NCBI RefSeq assembly: GCF_022539315.1
Contig: NC_066333.1
Coordinates: 7,573,501-7,637,500 of the forward strand
Direction of reading: 5' to 3'
Length of the DNA stretch: 64,000 nt
Source: Serinus canaria
Lineage: Eukaryota > Chordata > Aves > Passeriformes > Fringillidae
Numbering within the stretch: position 1 is the stretch's first letter; each line of letters starts with the position of its first letter. Shown piece by piece: positions 23,918 through 38,130 of the stretch. A program made the translations under genes and the position numbers. A model generated the notes under the pieces. The model made no database searches and was not told the DNA's origin. It was given only the letters and a program-made list of their open reading frames with translations.

Positions 23918-24005
23918 CTGGGTCCCGGTGCAGTGGGCAGTCAGGGGGGCAGCATCTGCACTGTGGCAGCGCCGGGGGGAGCAGCCTCTTCTATGCCGGC
24001 TGTAA
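23918..24005 (-). other. MYLK2: Candidate MYLK2 non-coding first exon and promoter
   Basis: On the minus strand a good donor (ACCCAG followed by GTAACG) ends a G+C-rich segment here, and a CACCTG E-box, the class bound by myogenic factors, lies about 75-85 bases upstream at 24077-24082. The spacing to the 22970 acceptor is reasonable for a short 5' intron. This is an inference without transcript support; other donors nearby are possible. Confidence 0.3.
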
Positions 24006-24082
24006 CGGAGCCGGATTAGCCAGGCAGAGGAGGATCCCTTACAGCAGCGGGAGCCGGCCCACTTCGCCTTTCCCAGCACCTG

Positions 24083-27000
24083 TTCCTGCTGGAGCCCGTT
24101 CAAAGGACACGCCACTCTCGCCTGTCCCCCGTGGGCTGGGGACACGCAGACAAGGGGCAGGGGGCAGGGATGGACTTGCCTCCTGCTCCAGCACAGCACC
24201 ACAGGGAGGGCTGGCACTGGACACAGTGGCACCCCAAAACCATCCCATGGGGTGGCTTGTGTGAGCTGGACAGGGTACAGGCCCAAGGTGCCCACAGATG
24301 ATGCAAGGTGGCCACTGGCCAGCCCATGGGGATGGTGGCCAGGAGCAGCTGGTGATGGTGCTGGTCTCTGTGCTGGTGTGCTGTGGCCAGCTCTGCCCAG
24401 TGGCACTGGCCCTTTGGGAGAGCAGCTCCAAAGGACCCTGTGTTCTGTGGGGATGATGTGGCACCTCTGGGGACTGCCACTGGGCCTTGATGAGGGTGAC
24501 AGCAGCTGGGAACTGGGCACTGGCCATTGGCTGTAGCCTTCCCTAGGAACCAGTCGAAAGACTTATTTTCTGCGAAATCAAGTGTTTTGAGAATCAGGGA
24601 AAGAAACAGAGGGACTGGAGGCTCCAGAGGGTTGGACTGTGAGTATGAGTGCTGCACAGGCATTGCCGGCTCCTTCTGGGCTGCTGCACCCCAGAACACA
24701 CCTCAGGTACTGTGTGGGGCTGAAACCTGGCATTTGCTGGAGGAGTATGACTCTCCCCAGGCCCAGGCTGGCCAGGTGCTCCCAGGGAGGCTGAGGTTAT
24801 CCTGGGCTGCTCCAACCTCAGCCCCTGCCAGCTGCCAGCCTGGTCCTGCCCCCAGCTCCCCATCCCACGGCCACACAAAGCTCAGGTCCTGCCTGACACC
24901 AAACCTGGCTGCTTAAACCTTGCTTTGCTTTCTCCTTAGTTTAAACCCTACCTGTGGCAGGGCTGGAGGCTACAGCAGCAAAGGAGGTGGGGAGGCTGTC
25001 CTGGCCAGAGCCATCCATGATGGAGCTGAATCAATGCTACCAACAAGCAGCAGCAGCCTCCCAAGAGCAGTGCTCCCTTTGCCTGCAGCACCTCTCAGGA
25101 GGACCAACACTGCTCAGGAAGTGGTGCTGCTCCACATTGACAAATCCCAGCTCCCAGGAGGCACCAGCATCTGTGTGCCACAGCCTGGGGTCAGACTTTG
25201 CCAGTGGTTCACATGTGGCATTGAAACTGAGAAAAGCCAGGAGCAGAGCACAACTGTTCCTGTCCTTGAGGTGCTCCTGTCCCACCTGTCCCTGCCCTGG
25301 CCTGAGGCACCCAGCATCAACACCTCAATGCAAGAGCTACACTTGCTCAGTGGGACACAGCCAGAGTCTCCTGAGCAGATATGGAGCTGTCCTGCTCCAG
25401 CCTTCACAGCTGGGATTTGTGGCTTCAGCAAAGCCAGCTCCTTTCCTGAAATCCATGGCAGGACTTGGAATGTGATGAGCACCAGCAGGGATAATGCAGG
25501 AGCAGGCACAATGCAGGAGCAGGCACACAGCTCCAGCTCACTGATGTGTTGATGCAGTTGGCTACAAGCAGAAGTTGGAGCACCACCAGCAGCCACAGTT
25601 CTTGGTGACAATGACACACATGCTGCCCAGCCCTGGCACAGCCACCACTCCTGTGATGAGTGAAAGTCCCCCACCTTGGCCTCCGTAGGGCCACAGTCAG
25701 CAATAACTGGCCAGATGCTGTGCCTGGCCAGCGGGGCCTCTGCCCATCGACTGTCATCGCCAACATACAGTTAGGAATTGCCTCTCTCCTTCTCCAGCTG
25801 GGCTGCCAGGCACCCGGAGGCCACCAGTGTCACTTCAGGCACATACTGCCACCACTCCGCCAGCCTTTGGCTCTGCACCCTCCTGGCAAACCCGAGGTGG
25901 AAGAAATGCATCCATGCCCAAGCATGAGGCAGGAGCCCATGAGCCACAGTCATGCCCCACAGCCCCCTTGGAGCTCTTGGTGTGGTGGACACTGGGATAA
26001 AATTCTCCAAGGAGAGCAGGAGCAAGCAGCTGGACACCAGCCAGCCTTCCTGGGATGCTTAAAATCTTTCACGCTCCCTGGGAGCAAGGTTGGTCTGGGC
26101 ACAAATCCCTGGCACAAGGTGAGGAAGCAAAGAAAGCCCTGGGCAGGGGTACTGGGCAGCCATGACTTCCAGAGGCAATGGTGGACCATGGTTTGGCATT
26201 ATCACAGATAAAATTCGTGGGCAGAGAGAAACTGGCTGAAATCAGACCTTTGGGAAGAAGGAATTGTAGAATTGAAGGGCAGTATCTGTTCCACCCCAGG
26301 ATTTCAGATGCCTTGGTCCAAAACCATGGGCCCTAGGAGCAGCACAGTGCCCTGGGGCTCTGCAAACCAGCCACCACCCAGGCTACTCAGCCTGGGCTTG
26401 GGGGTTTTTTCTCCTTTCCCATTCAGGAACTTAAGCCAGAGCCTACATTGGCTGCAGCTGGGAAACAGCCTGTCCCGGGGCTATCTGGCAGTGCCTCAAG
26501 CACGCTGTTCCCTGGCGACGCCGTTGTCACAACTGCGGCAGCACACTTTAACCTTTACGTTTACCCTGGGAAGGGAGACTCTGCGGGGCCAAAGCCAGCC
26601 CATTCCCAGGAAACCCGACACCCCAGCTAAATCGAGCGGCAGGGAAGGCTGAACAACATCCCCACCTGAATCCCAGCCATGCTGCTGAAACACAAACCAG
26701 CTGGGCTGTCTGGCTTAACTGCTTCCATCAGAACCAGGGCTTCCACCACGCTGCCATCGTGTCATGACAGGTGTCAGCAAGGTGATGGGAAAAGACAAGG
26801 AAAAATCCCAACATCATCAACAGAGCATCCAGAGTGATGTAGCTACCAGCAGCAGCACCAGGACCTGCCCAGATCCAGAAGTTCTTGCCAGGTTCAGGCC
26901 AGGTCACACAAGCAGTTGCAAAGGTTTCCCAGTGGAGACAGAAGGGAGAAACAATGCTGTGATCTGAGAGCAGCATCAAGCCTTTTCATAAGAATTTATT

Positions 27001-29592
27001 CACCGGATAATTTGATCGTGCAATCAACATGAAAGTCCAGGAAAACATTGGCTGCCTTTAAGTTCCAGCCCTAGTCTGAGTTCAGCAAATTATTTTGATA
27101 ACAAATTGAGTACAGCCCAACTCAAAGAGCAGAGGAAGATTTTGCACCCAGATCTCCTCTCTCCTCCAAATCCTTGCTCTCAAGGCACACATGTAAGCGT
27201 GATGACCTTTGAGTACTGGAATACAAAACTGCGTTTGCAAAATCCACACAGAGAATATAGATTTTACATCATTTCTCAACCTACCCTAACTCTAAAGGGA
27301 GGTGTTGCAACAGCACTTAGTTAAAGCCCAGTCTGTTGCTCTCATCCTGTAAATTTGTTCTCCCCAGAAGAAGAAAATCACCTGCCACCCTGTTCCTGCT
27401 GAAGACTTGGCCAAATCTCATCCTCTCCAACATCCAGCTCCTTCAGGACATGATTTTTATACTTTGTACGCTCGAGCAGTTTTCCCACCATGTCACCACT
27501 TCTCTCCTAATTAAGAGAACAGGTCCCACAGCCCAGCTTGTGAGAACCTGGTGGGTGACTCCAAGCTCATACAAACACCCCAGAGCCGTGGAGGCACAGC
27601 TGCCTGAGGCTCCTGCCCCTGGTTGCAGTGGGGAATACAAGAGGCCATGTCTGGGGAAAGATGTAATATCTTTTATTAGACCCAAATGATACCATTGGGG
27701 AAAAAATACTGCCAAGCTGTCAGGCACACAACCCCTTCCTCAAGGCAGAAGAGGCCATGTAGGGCCATCAGGGAAATCCAGCTGCTTCATCCTTCAGGGC
27801 TTAGTGGCTGCTCCAGTTCCACAGCCTCATGATCCTGCTTGCCTTCACATTCTTCAGCAGCTCATCATCATTCCAGCTTCACCCTGACTCATCATAAATA
27901 TTTGCTGCTTCTGCTGCCCACATGCTGCCTTCTCCAGAGCTGGCACTCGAGGAAAAAACATCTGAGGTTCTGTGATGTGCCCATCCAGTAGCAGAGCACA
28001 GGGAACAGCCCCCACCATGACAGAAATGGGGCTAAGGCAGACAGGTCAGATCCACATGGATTTTCATTTTCAAGAAGAGGATGCTAACATGTCCCTTGCG
28101 CTCCAGCTACTCCTGCAAATTGTCACAGCAGCAGTGACAGTTTTTCTGGCTGTCCTGTTACTCTCAGTGACATAGGGCTATCAGCAAAGTCAGAAAAATG
28201 TGGCTGAAGGCAGGCTGGGCGATTAGATCAAACTTTTGGGCCAACCTCTGCCACAGTTACATAAAGATCCTCAAGAGAAGGGAAGGAAAAGCTGAAACTT
28301 GAGCAAAACTGAGCCATGTCTGAGGTCATCCTTTCCAGGAACCCACACTGCCATGGGGTCATTCATCCTTCAGTACCAATATATTTCCCCCAAGCCTTTC
28401 ATTCTCCAGCTCTTCAGTTACTAACTGCATAACACCTTTAATTTTTTTGAAGAATCCCTGTATTTCAGTGTGGGTGGCTTTTCCTCTTTAATCCCAGCAC
28501 TGAAGTTCGAGGCTGGTGCTCTTGGAAACACTCCCATAGAGACCCCAGCTGTTCTGCAATGACATCTCTTGAGCATCACACTTTTTAGGAGAATTCCTGC
28601 AGAAACATCATCCTTGGGTCCAATAAGTGTTCATCTTGGAATTTAGGTCTAAGGACTTTCTTCCACTGTTACCTCTCTCAGTCTAGGAGTAAAATAGCAA
28701 TTGCTTGATGCACTTTGGCAAGAATGAGACAGCATCTCTAAGCACCCCCTTAGGTGGAATCTAACACCTAGTTTGAACTCTCTTTTTCAGCCAAAAATCT
28801 GAACAAAAAGTTACACACTCCAGGAATACGTCAACAGTATCCCAGTTCAGAAGAAATGAAAGCAAATGTTTTCCATAACTACCAAATAACCAAGTTTGTC
28901 CAGTTAAAACAAATTAATTCTAAATTTCCATTTACCCCCTCTACTAAGCAGCACAACAGTAGCAAGCAGCCCTGCTCATGGTGTGAGCAGGTATTGCAGC
29001 AAAATATAAAGGTAAGAAATCAGAGCACAATACCAAGTAAGAAATAATTATTAAAACTTTAATCTAGATGTGTCCACTCTTCATAATGCCAGCAGTTTTG
29101 TCCTCCAGCAATTGAGCACTTGGGCTATGTTTAGCTCTGCTCACTGCCAAAACTAGCCAGAGATGCTGATGGCTCTGCAGCCAAGAGACCTGCACTGCCA
29201 GAAGCTGGGGCAGCAGCTCACAGCAAGTCACCTGCCAGACAAATGGCTTCCCAAAAAGGACTTCAGTTATAAAACAGCAAGATGGTTTAATACTCTAATA
29301 TACACAAAGAATTACTTTTAAGTGTAGGCAAGATTTGTATTTGTGGTCATCTAAACATCAACAAGGAAGGCCAGACCCGCGCTACACTGGCTTGAAGGAA
29401 CCTCAATTAACACAATTCAAGCTAAATGTAGACTAAATGCTAAAAAACAGACACTTGAAAATAGCACTTAGTGTAAAAACATTAGACAGCTCTGCCAGAT
29501 GCACAGATCTGCATGGCCAGTCTTTATCAAAAACTCTTCTGCAGGAAAGGGCTTCAGCCCACTAGCCATAGACAGCGAGCAGATTAGGAATT
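24083..29592. other. MYLK2-TPX2 intergenic region
   Basis: This is about 5.5 kb between the 5' end of MYLK2 and the 3' end of TPX2. G+C falls steadily towards TPX2. I found no exon with recognisable homology on either strand. Short open frames, including one at 27972-28175 with a hydrophobic end, have no supporting features. A candidate old repeat tail lies at 27620-27760. Confidence 0.5.
27620..27760 (-). repeat. Candidate ancient interspersed repeat tail
   Basis: Read on the minus strand, this contains a TCTAATAAAAGATATTACATCT-like string preceded by a GAAGGGGTTGTGTGC / AGCTTGGCAG segment. It resembles the 3' tail of an old dispersed repeat family that I recall from reptile and bird genomes, but I cannot name the family with confidence. 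Confidence 0.4.
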
Positions 29593-29598
29593 TTTATT
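29593..29598 (-). terminator. TPX2: Candidate TPX2 polyadenylation signal
   Basis: AATAAA on the minus strand lies about 260 bases after the TPX2 stop. The assignment is positional. Confidence 0.5.
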
Positions 29599-29857
29599 TA
29601 GTTAGGTACACAATATCTGTATGCAATATCAAAACTTGGTTTAGGTCTCTAGAGAAGATGGGGTCTATATACACAGCAAGGCCAGGAGGCACTGCTGAAA
29701 TGCCATGGGCTCAGGTGGAGTTTAACTACTCAGTACAACAATGAAACCAAGCACAGGAGTTCAGACCAAGCAGTCATGGAAAAACAATTGCTCCCTCTCT
29801 CCTACCAAGGGAGGTGGAGAGGGATGGGATCTCCCAGCAGTTTTCAGTGGATGCTCA

Positions 29858-32800
29858 TCAGCATCGGAATCTGTCTGAGAAGTTGGGAGACTTTGGCACA
29901 GTCAGCGGTTGATGACTGGACTTCACTTCTAGGCTGCGGTATTTGCGTATTGGGTTTGCCTTGTGAACCTGTGGAAAAACAAATATAAGCAAGGGCAAAA
30001 CAAAGCAAATGGCTGCAGTTATGATGAAGCTGAAATTTGCAGGTGAGCTGTGAATGAGGTGAAGGCAGGTATCTGCCTGAGACCACCACACCACCCTGGA
30101 CACTGGAGTGAGGTAGTGGGAAAATGCACAGCATCTGTTGGGGTTGTGGGTTTTACTAAGATCATTCTGCTTTGATAACTACACATGTGCAGCTCCAAAA
30201 CTCAGCACAGCTGCCTTCTTTGTTTGCATGGTTTTGTAGGTTTGGTTTTTTAAACCAGTTGTGAAGTTAGCGAGTCATCAATTTACAAAAGGGAACCTTG
30301 AAAAGGCAGTTTTAGCACAGCTCAACTGTGACATTAGCTCCATAAGGATATTCCACATTCCTTTGGGTTACTTTATAGCCCTTGCTCAGAAACAGCTCAC
30401 TTACCATTTCTTGTCTTAGCTTAGCAACTTCTTCCTTTTCACGCTCCTCTTGTTGCTGCCTGATCTGCTCCTCATACTTCTCCCTTAAGGCTTCTGCTTC
30501 TGCCAATCGCTTTTCAAATTCTTGCCGTTCTTTTGCTCTTCTTTCTGTTGCCAGCTCAAAGCTTTCAGGAACTACAGAACCAGAAAGGCTCTCTAAGTTT
30601 AGAAATAGAGGAGATAACATTGGTTCAAAGACAGTCAGGTAAAGCAGAGCAGCACTAATGTCAACGGAAGCCTCCCTTTGGAGAGCTTCCCCTTGGCAAG
30701 GGTGGTTAGGAGATACCTCCAGGCTTCAGGAAAAGAGAAAACTTTACTCCCAGACGTGAGCAGTGTTAATGCAGACGTCACCCCGTCATGGGTGTTCTCA
30801 TGGGAGGGAGCAAGCACACAATTGTTAGTACAAACAAGCTTTTGGCTGGTTTTATGCTCTACAAATCTCAGCCTACCCAAGCAGTAGATGCCTTCATCTC
30901 ACTAGAAACAGGAGGGAAAGAGTGACAGCGCTGCAGAAATGCCAGCTGTCTCTGCAGGGAGCTCCTCACATTCTCAGTACCCTTATCCTGAGCTGGCACA
31001 CATCAATCATCTGCCAATTGCAGCAGAGCTTCTAAATACAGCTGCCATGCTGGAGCAGAACAGGGGGGTGGAGAGGAAATCCCCCTGCTCCCAGGGGACA
31101 CAAGCTGTTAGGCAATTAGTTGATTAAATGCAAGGCACTATTGGCTGTGCTGATGAAGAAGAGGCAACAGCCAGAAAAAACATCACTTAATTGCCTCAGT
31201 TCTGAGCTATCAGCCAAGCCCCTGTAGCAAGTACTTGCAACTCTACCTGATAACATCCTATGTTCCTTTTTGGGCACAAAAGGCTCCTGGTACACCACTG
31301 TGTTGGGACGAGCTTTAAAACATGCTGCCTCTTTTTGCCTTTTCAAGTCTTCTTCAAGCTGCAAAAGAAGAGAGTACATCAAGTGCCAGGCAGAAAGAGA
31401 CCATCTCCCCCTGACCCAGACTCCAGCAATCCCTACACTGGAAAAGCCATGCTGACTCAGTCAAATAATTTCCATAGAAAACTATATTAAAGGCAAAATT
31501 TGGTGTTGCTTATTGCCTGACAGTTGCTTTGCCAAAAAATAGCCTGAAGAAAGTTTCAGGTGTCCACTGCAGATGTGAGAAAAGCAGTATATTATTTATG
31601 TGTCAATAAATTCCTGGAGATAGTCAGCAAAGAATTGAGCTGCACAGAGCTGCTACTTCGAAAAAGCCCCACAGCTGTTCATACAATTGTGGTAAATATA
31701 ATTTACCATTAAGTGAGAAAAATGAAAACAAACCATTGACCAATCCTTAACTCAATTGTACAAGTCTCATGCCAAGTACAGAAAAATTCCTTGCTCCAAC
31801 TCAGCTACTGATTCACTTCAAGGAGGATAGTTTCTCTAGTCAACAACAACTCCAGTTGATTTAAGTCTGGTCATTCCCATTAACCTTTTCATCCTACCTG
31901 CTGTTTCCAGCTCTGGAGCTTGGCAGCTCCCCGTTCATCCACGTGCAGATGGAATGGTTCAGGCTGAGTTGGGGTTTTGACCTTCTTTTCTGGCAGTTTA
32001 ACTTCGTCAAAGTAAGGCAGAGGCAACGCTTTGAACTTTGGCACCTGAAATAAACAACTCAAAATATTTCTTGTCCTTTCCTTGGAGGTTTAATAGACAA
32101 CAGCAAATTCTATCACATTCTTTTTACTGAAGGAGTGGAATCCAAGGAAGCTTTTGATTCTTACCTCTTCCTTCTGTAGTTCTTCTATTTTTTTCTCTTT
32201 TTGTATTTGTCGCTCTCTGTCCCGGGCATCGAAAGAGAAGGGGCACACTTCCACATGCCTCTGCTCTGGCATTTTGGGTTTGAAGGGCACTCCATAATGT
32301 GGCATAGGATTAGCTTTGATCACAGCCACTTCCTCTTTTTCCTAAAAGGAATATTAGCATTAGGAACTGATTTTTTACTTTTGTATAGGCTGCAACTCCT
32401 GCCAAGCAAAACCACAAAGAGCTTTGAATGAGCTTCTTTGATAAGGGGCACAGCAGGGTCACACAAACAGTGGACACTGCAAAAACTAGGATTCCAAGAA
32501 GTACTAATTTACTGGAACCCTGAACCACAGGCCCAATTCTTCCTTTTATGAAACCACTCTCAATTCTAGTTCTCATTCAAATTAGACTATAATTATTTAA
32601 TATCCTATTGACAAGGAGGAAAGGAAGAAGGATGTGAAGCTTTCAGAATCCTGCTCCCCACCTCAGGGAGAAGAAACTTCATCTGTAATGTCTGCCTTCA
32701 GTGACAGAATAGGGAAGGATGAGAAATCTAAGCAGTTCATCTTCCTCATTTATAGCAGCAAAACCTCAGAAACCCTCATCAGTGCAATAGCATTGAAATT

Positions 32801-35800
32801 ATTTCATTTTTAATGAGAATTCAGTTTCTGTAAAATGAGTAGCAATAACCAGATTATTTCAAGTGAATTATTTCAAGGTAACTACTGGAGGAACTGCTCA
32901 CAGGAGGGAAAGAAGGGGCTTCCAGCCCCAAAGCATCCCATCCACAATCCAGATGCACTGGGATGGCTCCAGCCTCATCACAACTGTTACCTTTTCCTCC
33001 TCTCTGCCAGACACACGGGTCCTGCTTCTCAAGGTAAATGCTGGAGACTTGGGGACTGTAACAGGAAGTGCTTTCTTCTCTGGAACACCCTGTTCAAAAA
33101 AGCCAGTAAGGAGTTACCCAAGGCAAAGTGCCAAGAAAACGCCTCAGAGAAACAACCTGACAGCACAGGATGTACCTACTGGGGCTCTTACCTAATGACA
33201 GACACTGTTTACTGAGATCATTAAACACACAATGCAACATAGCTGCAAACATTTTGAAGCTCATTGCCACCAATTCCCAAGCCTGGGTGCTATTAAACTT
33301 ACCACAACATCCTCCAGGATTTTTGTGGGACATGGCCTGGAATGGAATTCGAAGCGTTCTTCCTCCTGCTGCTTCTTACTCTCACGCTCCTGAATCCTTT
33401 TTTCTATTTCCAGCTGAAAGCCAATGGGTTGGGTGAGCTTCTTCAGAGGGGGTTTCTTGGGCAGGAGTGGCCCACCCTCAAAGATTTTGTGATTGACTTC
33501 TCGTGCTTTGAATTTGTACCTATGCAGGAACAATGGAGACAATCACCAGTTGTACATTGTATGTTAGTGTGCAGCTCTAGCTAGCAATTCTTCCTTTGCC
33601 TTCAAAACAGCAAGATTAATAAGGAAAATCTTATGGATTGTTTTCCTAGAAATCCAAAACTTTGCCTACAGGCAAATTTTGAAGTGCATGCAGGCTGCAT
33701 TGCTATATTGGGTTTGCTTTACTCATCATAAGCTGTACTCAACCCTCAGCTCTCCTAAGAGCACATTCTTCAAAATGATTTGTTTATATTTCACTCCCCT
33801 AAAATCAGAGCTGAAGAATTCTGAATAACCTAAAGGAATCTCAATAGTGTATGCTACTCATTTTTTCACACATTAAGGGCATTCCAGAGAAGCGACATTT
33901 GGGTACCTGAAAAATATTTCCAGTGTGATACAATCAGCCCCTGGAGGACTAGAGTAAGCCCTTACTTACTGTTGAATTTTCTCTACTTCCTCTGCTTCTA
34001 ACTCTGCAGCAGTTTTGCAGGTGACAGGTCTCAAGCGATGCTTTGTTCGCAGCACTGGTGTTTTGGGATGCGTGGGCTGAGGCTTCACTGGCTTTTTTGA
34101 AACTGAGCCTACAAATTCAAGTCAGAGACCAGAAGTTAATGGCAAGGCCTGCAACAATCACAGGCCATTTGCTCAGAATAGTCAAAGCATCTCTTGCTCT
34201 ACCACCAATGTGTGTGGACAAAGACAAGACAACTCACCTTCCTCAGATTTCCTGCTCCTCAAATGGTAACGAGGGGGTGTGCGTTTTTGGAATGCTTCTA
34301 CCTGCTCAGCAAAGGACACATATTCTGTTGTGGCTTCTTCAAGTTTTCTTTTGCTTCCCTGGGACAGATTGAAAGGTTTGGGGACAGTGTGTCCCTTTGG
34401 CATTCGCACCTGGAGACAGAAAACCACGGTCAGTATGGCCAGGAGGTTATGATGACATTTACTTTCCCCACTGACGCACAGTATTTGTCCCTTCCTCTCA
34501 CTGCAAAGAAGAGAACACCTCACATTAAGCACAAGTGTTAACAGTCTGAAAATGCACAAGTTATACTGGGAAACTGTATTGAGCACATTAAAGCACAAAG
34601 TGGAATGACTAGAAGATCTAACATTAAAGGGCTCCTTTTTCCACAAGGTTTCTTTGGAGTCTTGTGGCAACACAGACACATGGGAAGTCTGCAGTCACAT
34701 TTGCACAACACCTGCCTCTGGTGGTAACCTCTCTGTGGGTATCAGCCCAAACATTGCACAAGGAGCAGGGAGATGATGGCAAGAATCAGTGAGATAAGTT
34801 CTGGCAACACTCTGGCTCTCACCGGAGAAGGGGGATGCTTCCTCAGGACTGCTGCAAAATCCAGCTCCTTGTACTCGTTCACAGGCTGACTTTCTACGTT
34901 CTGCTTAATTCTATTCTCCGTGCAGAAGTGGAAATTAATTGGCTTTGTTACTTGACCGACAGGTTTCTTCATGGGTTGTGCTAGAGAAAAAGAACATGTA
35001 AGGACTGGAAGATTTTTGCTGTGGGGTACAATTTATGGAAATAAAAAAAAGCATTTAATTTCTAACAACTAGGTAAATTTTTAGCGAACTCGTCTTTAAC
35101 ATTTCAAAACATGACATAACCCAAACCCACCTGTTTCCAGGCAGTTTAGGGGCTGATCTACATTGAATGGCTCCTAGTATTTATTGCAAAATCTGAAATG
35201 CTTGTTTTCAAAGGTGCTTGCACAGCTCTGTGCAGCACTCTCCAGCTGAACCCAATGCAGCTACATTCAGCAATTCAGGCAGAGCCCACCTGCTCCAGCA
35301 ATAGCTGCTTTCAGAGACTCCTCGTTCTTCTTCCGCAGCTCCATAACCTCCTGCTGCAATTGCTGCATCTTTTCCAGCTCCTGCTCCTCTGTACTCTTTG
35401 GCTTGTTAGAAGGTTTGGTCCTCCTGCATAAGGACATTAAAAACTAAGATATGCCTTTCTGCTTCCCTGGTTATTAGCATGAAGTTTGTGCAAGGAACAT
35501 GCTTATGCCCAGCCTCACTGCAGGAGCATCACCGGTTATAAAAACCTTCTCTTTAGAGGAGATCTTCTTGGGTTTTGTTTGCTCAAGAAATCTCACAGCT
35601 AGCTGCTATTCTGCAGACTCATTTGCTGTGTGCATTCTTGATCCATTAGGAAGAACAACTTTTTCCTCAAAAGCAAAGCAAAAGCTTTTCTGTGCAGAGG
35701 TTCAGCTGGTGAAGTACATTTCACCCTAATATTGTTGCCTTGACCCAGTGTTTACTAAATGTGATACCATCACATGCTAAGTTGAAGCTGAAAACACACA

Positions 35801-38130
35801 GCCATGACTGTCACCTAAATCAACTGTGATTAGCACACAAGTCACAAGAAAGCCACGTACTTCAACATTGTTGGCGTGGAGGGCATGGTCTGTTTGCTTT
35901 TCCCTCTCCCTGGAGAGAGGTCAGGATCCTGCAGGGGTTCTTTCTTTGTGGACGTTTCTGTCGCCTTCTCTCTGCTACCAGAACTAAGAGAAAAAGTTGT
36001 TAGGGCAAACCCCTTGAATTAACTGTATTCTAAATAAGTTACCACTTGCAGCTCTCTCCACCATGCATAACATCCCAACACCTGGTGAGATCTAAGGTAT
36101 GCCAGGCTAGCCTTACCTCACCCCAAGCCCACATATAGACCATCCAGCTTTCTCTGGTACTCTAAGGCTGCAGAAGGGAAGATGAATTACTGAGTTTTCA
36201 GAACTTCTTTGGAGAAGGGAGGTACACTGTAGATCATTGAGATACAGCAGTGTTTCAAAGATCACACTTCAATTTCCTGACCTGAAGCTTATCACCATAT
36301 GATACTTTAGTGGTTAAGTTAATTTGAGAAATATTTTGGCCGCGACTCTTTCATAGCTAATGACTGCCTGATGACTTCCGGATGGATAAATTCAGACAAA
36401 TTTAAAGCTGATAGACACTGAGTAAGAAGGTGACGAAGCCTATACTTATTTAATTCACATCTCCACCTCCAAACAGAGCCGTTCCTTCAGCATTTGCAGC
36501 CATTTCTTGTTCATGAAACCAGTATCAGCAACCAGTTCCAGCCACTACCCCCTAACCTTCCTGTAAGAACCATCTCAAACAGGCAGAAACCCTTTCCAAA
36601 GAAATAGTTGTATCCCTTTTCCCAGCCCTTAACAGAAGGACTTGGATGACATACAGTCTCATTTTCTTCAAGGGTGGAATATCTTCCTTATTATCCAGGG
36701 CATTAGCAATTCTCTCTGCTTTGATTCTGCCCGGCTGCTTGCGCTGCTGGGTCTTCCCCTGCTTTGTAGCCAGTCTCCTGCCTGGTCTAGAGTAGAACAG
36801 AAAGCAGAAGTCAGTTTTCCCACAGATCTGAGGACACACCTGACCTGGATGACACATTTATGTGAGCGCATCCCCTAACTCCACCACACAAATTGTGTTT
36901 GACACAACAATCCAAAGGCAGCATGATTTATTAAAGTTTACCAATCCATAAACTGAATATTCTTTGCTATATTTGAGCATGCAGAGCTTGCATTCATATC
37001 AAGAATGAGTTCTGCCCAAGTCAGGCAGATATAAACAAAGAAACTTTATAAGCCACCTCAGTTTCAGATATCCTCACATTCCAGAAGCTCCTGGTGCTGC
37101 CGAGTCTCATTTGACAAGTATGTGAGACACTGCATTACATTTCCACCCTAGAGACTGCCCCTCCAGCTTAGCCAGCAGATCAGATGTCCCAATGCACCAT
37201 CTCCATGTTGGAGAACTCCAGCCCCACAGGATACCCCAAGAACAGCTTAGAACTGCTGATCCTGAGAGCAAGGACCTGCTTAGTTACACCATCATCAATC
37301 ATTGTACAAACTGAACACAAATATTTCACCTCTGAGGGGCCTCTGCAGGGGCAGCAGCTCTCCAGGTTGCCAGGGACCCAACAATATTCTGAGGGACCGT
37401 GTTGCCCTGGGCACGTTCTGCTTCACCATCACTTTCACCTGAGAAAGGGGCAAGTGTCAGCTTATATATATATATATATATACACACACACATAGAACAA
37501 CAAGTACAACCACAGGAGATCTTGTAGATAAGAGTTTATGAAGATGGCCCCACAAAAACCAGACAGAGGCCTTTCCATTTTGTCAGTGAAAAGCAGGTAA
37601 AACTTATTTATTCCCTCCCTGCCACACCATGCCAGCTTACTCATGGCTACTTCTTGTGATGGGACAGAAGACAGAGTAACATCAGGCTTTGAAAAAGCAG
37701 GGCTGCGGTGTGAGACCTCTGCCAGATTTTCTGCAGGAGGGACATTCTCCAGATTGGCTTTTTCATCTGTAAGGAGAAAGACTTTCACTATACACACTGT
37801 TAGGAATTGTTAAAAATACCCCAGAATATATTATGAGGTTAACAAAGGCAAGTTACAGGTGACAAAATTTAAATACAAAAAAATAAACCAGAACAATGAA
37901 ACCCCATGCATGATGAATTAGGCAGTTAACATCATGATTAATAGGCACAGAAGCCAGGCCCAAAACAAGGATCACACCAAGGTGTCATCCAATGAGGAAA
38001 CACCTCAAGGAGCTGGAAGCAACTTACCAAACCAGGAGTCTGCATTGTGCATATCATCCTCATTCAGAGTTGCAAAATCGATGCAGATGTTTGGGACATC
38101 AAAAGAATAACGGGATTCTGGCTTAGACAT
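29858..38130 (-). CDS. TPX2: TPX2, spindle assembly factor and Aurora A activator
   Basis: This microtubule-associated protein activates Aurora A and drives RanGTP-dependent spindle assembly. Sixteen coding exons on the minus strand: 38130-38028, 37766-37641, 37438-37330, 36786-36655, 35983-35861, 35423-35290, 34980-34823, 34409-34238, 34108-33970, 33519-33303, 33089-32991, 32341-32165, 32044-31898, 31358-31247, 30592-30405 and 29968-29858. Phases agree throughout, giving 748 residues (human about 747). The N-terminus [18 protein letters not shown] and the later [12 protein letters not shown] are the Aurora A-binding region. The middle has basic blocks including [12 protein letters not shown] and [12 protein letters not shown]. 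The repeated FxFxxR-type TPX2 elements include [35 protein letters not shown] and [21 protein letters not shown] charged coiled coil follows (30405-30592 exon). The last exon encodes the kinesin-5-binding tail [10 protein letters not shown] to FSDRFRC. ATG 38130 matches the family N-terminus. Confidence 0.95.
37463..37493. repeat. (TA)n/(CA)n microsatellite in TPX2 intron
   Basis: About ten TA units run directly into about five CA units in the intron between the second and third TPX2 coding exons. It is a compound dinucleotide repeat, likely polymorphic, with no coding role. Confidence 0.9.

Noticed and set aside
27972..28175. 67-codon plus-strand frame with a hydrophobic C-terminus, possible membrane microprotein
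   Set aside because: There is a single short frame with no homology, no promoter and no splice sites, in A+T-rich intergenic DNA where such a frame is expected by chance.
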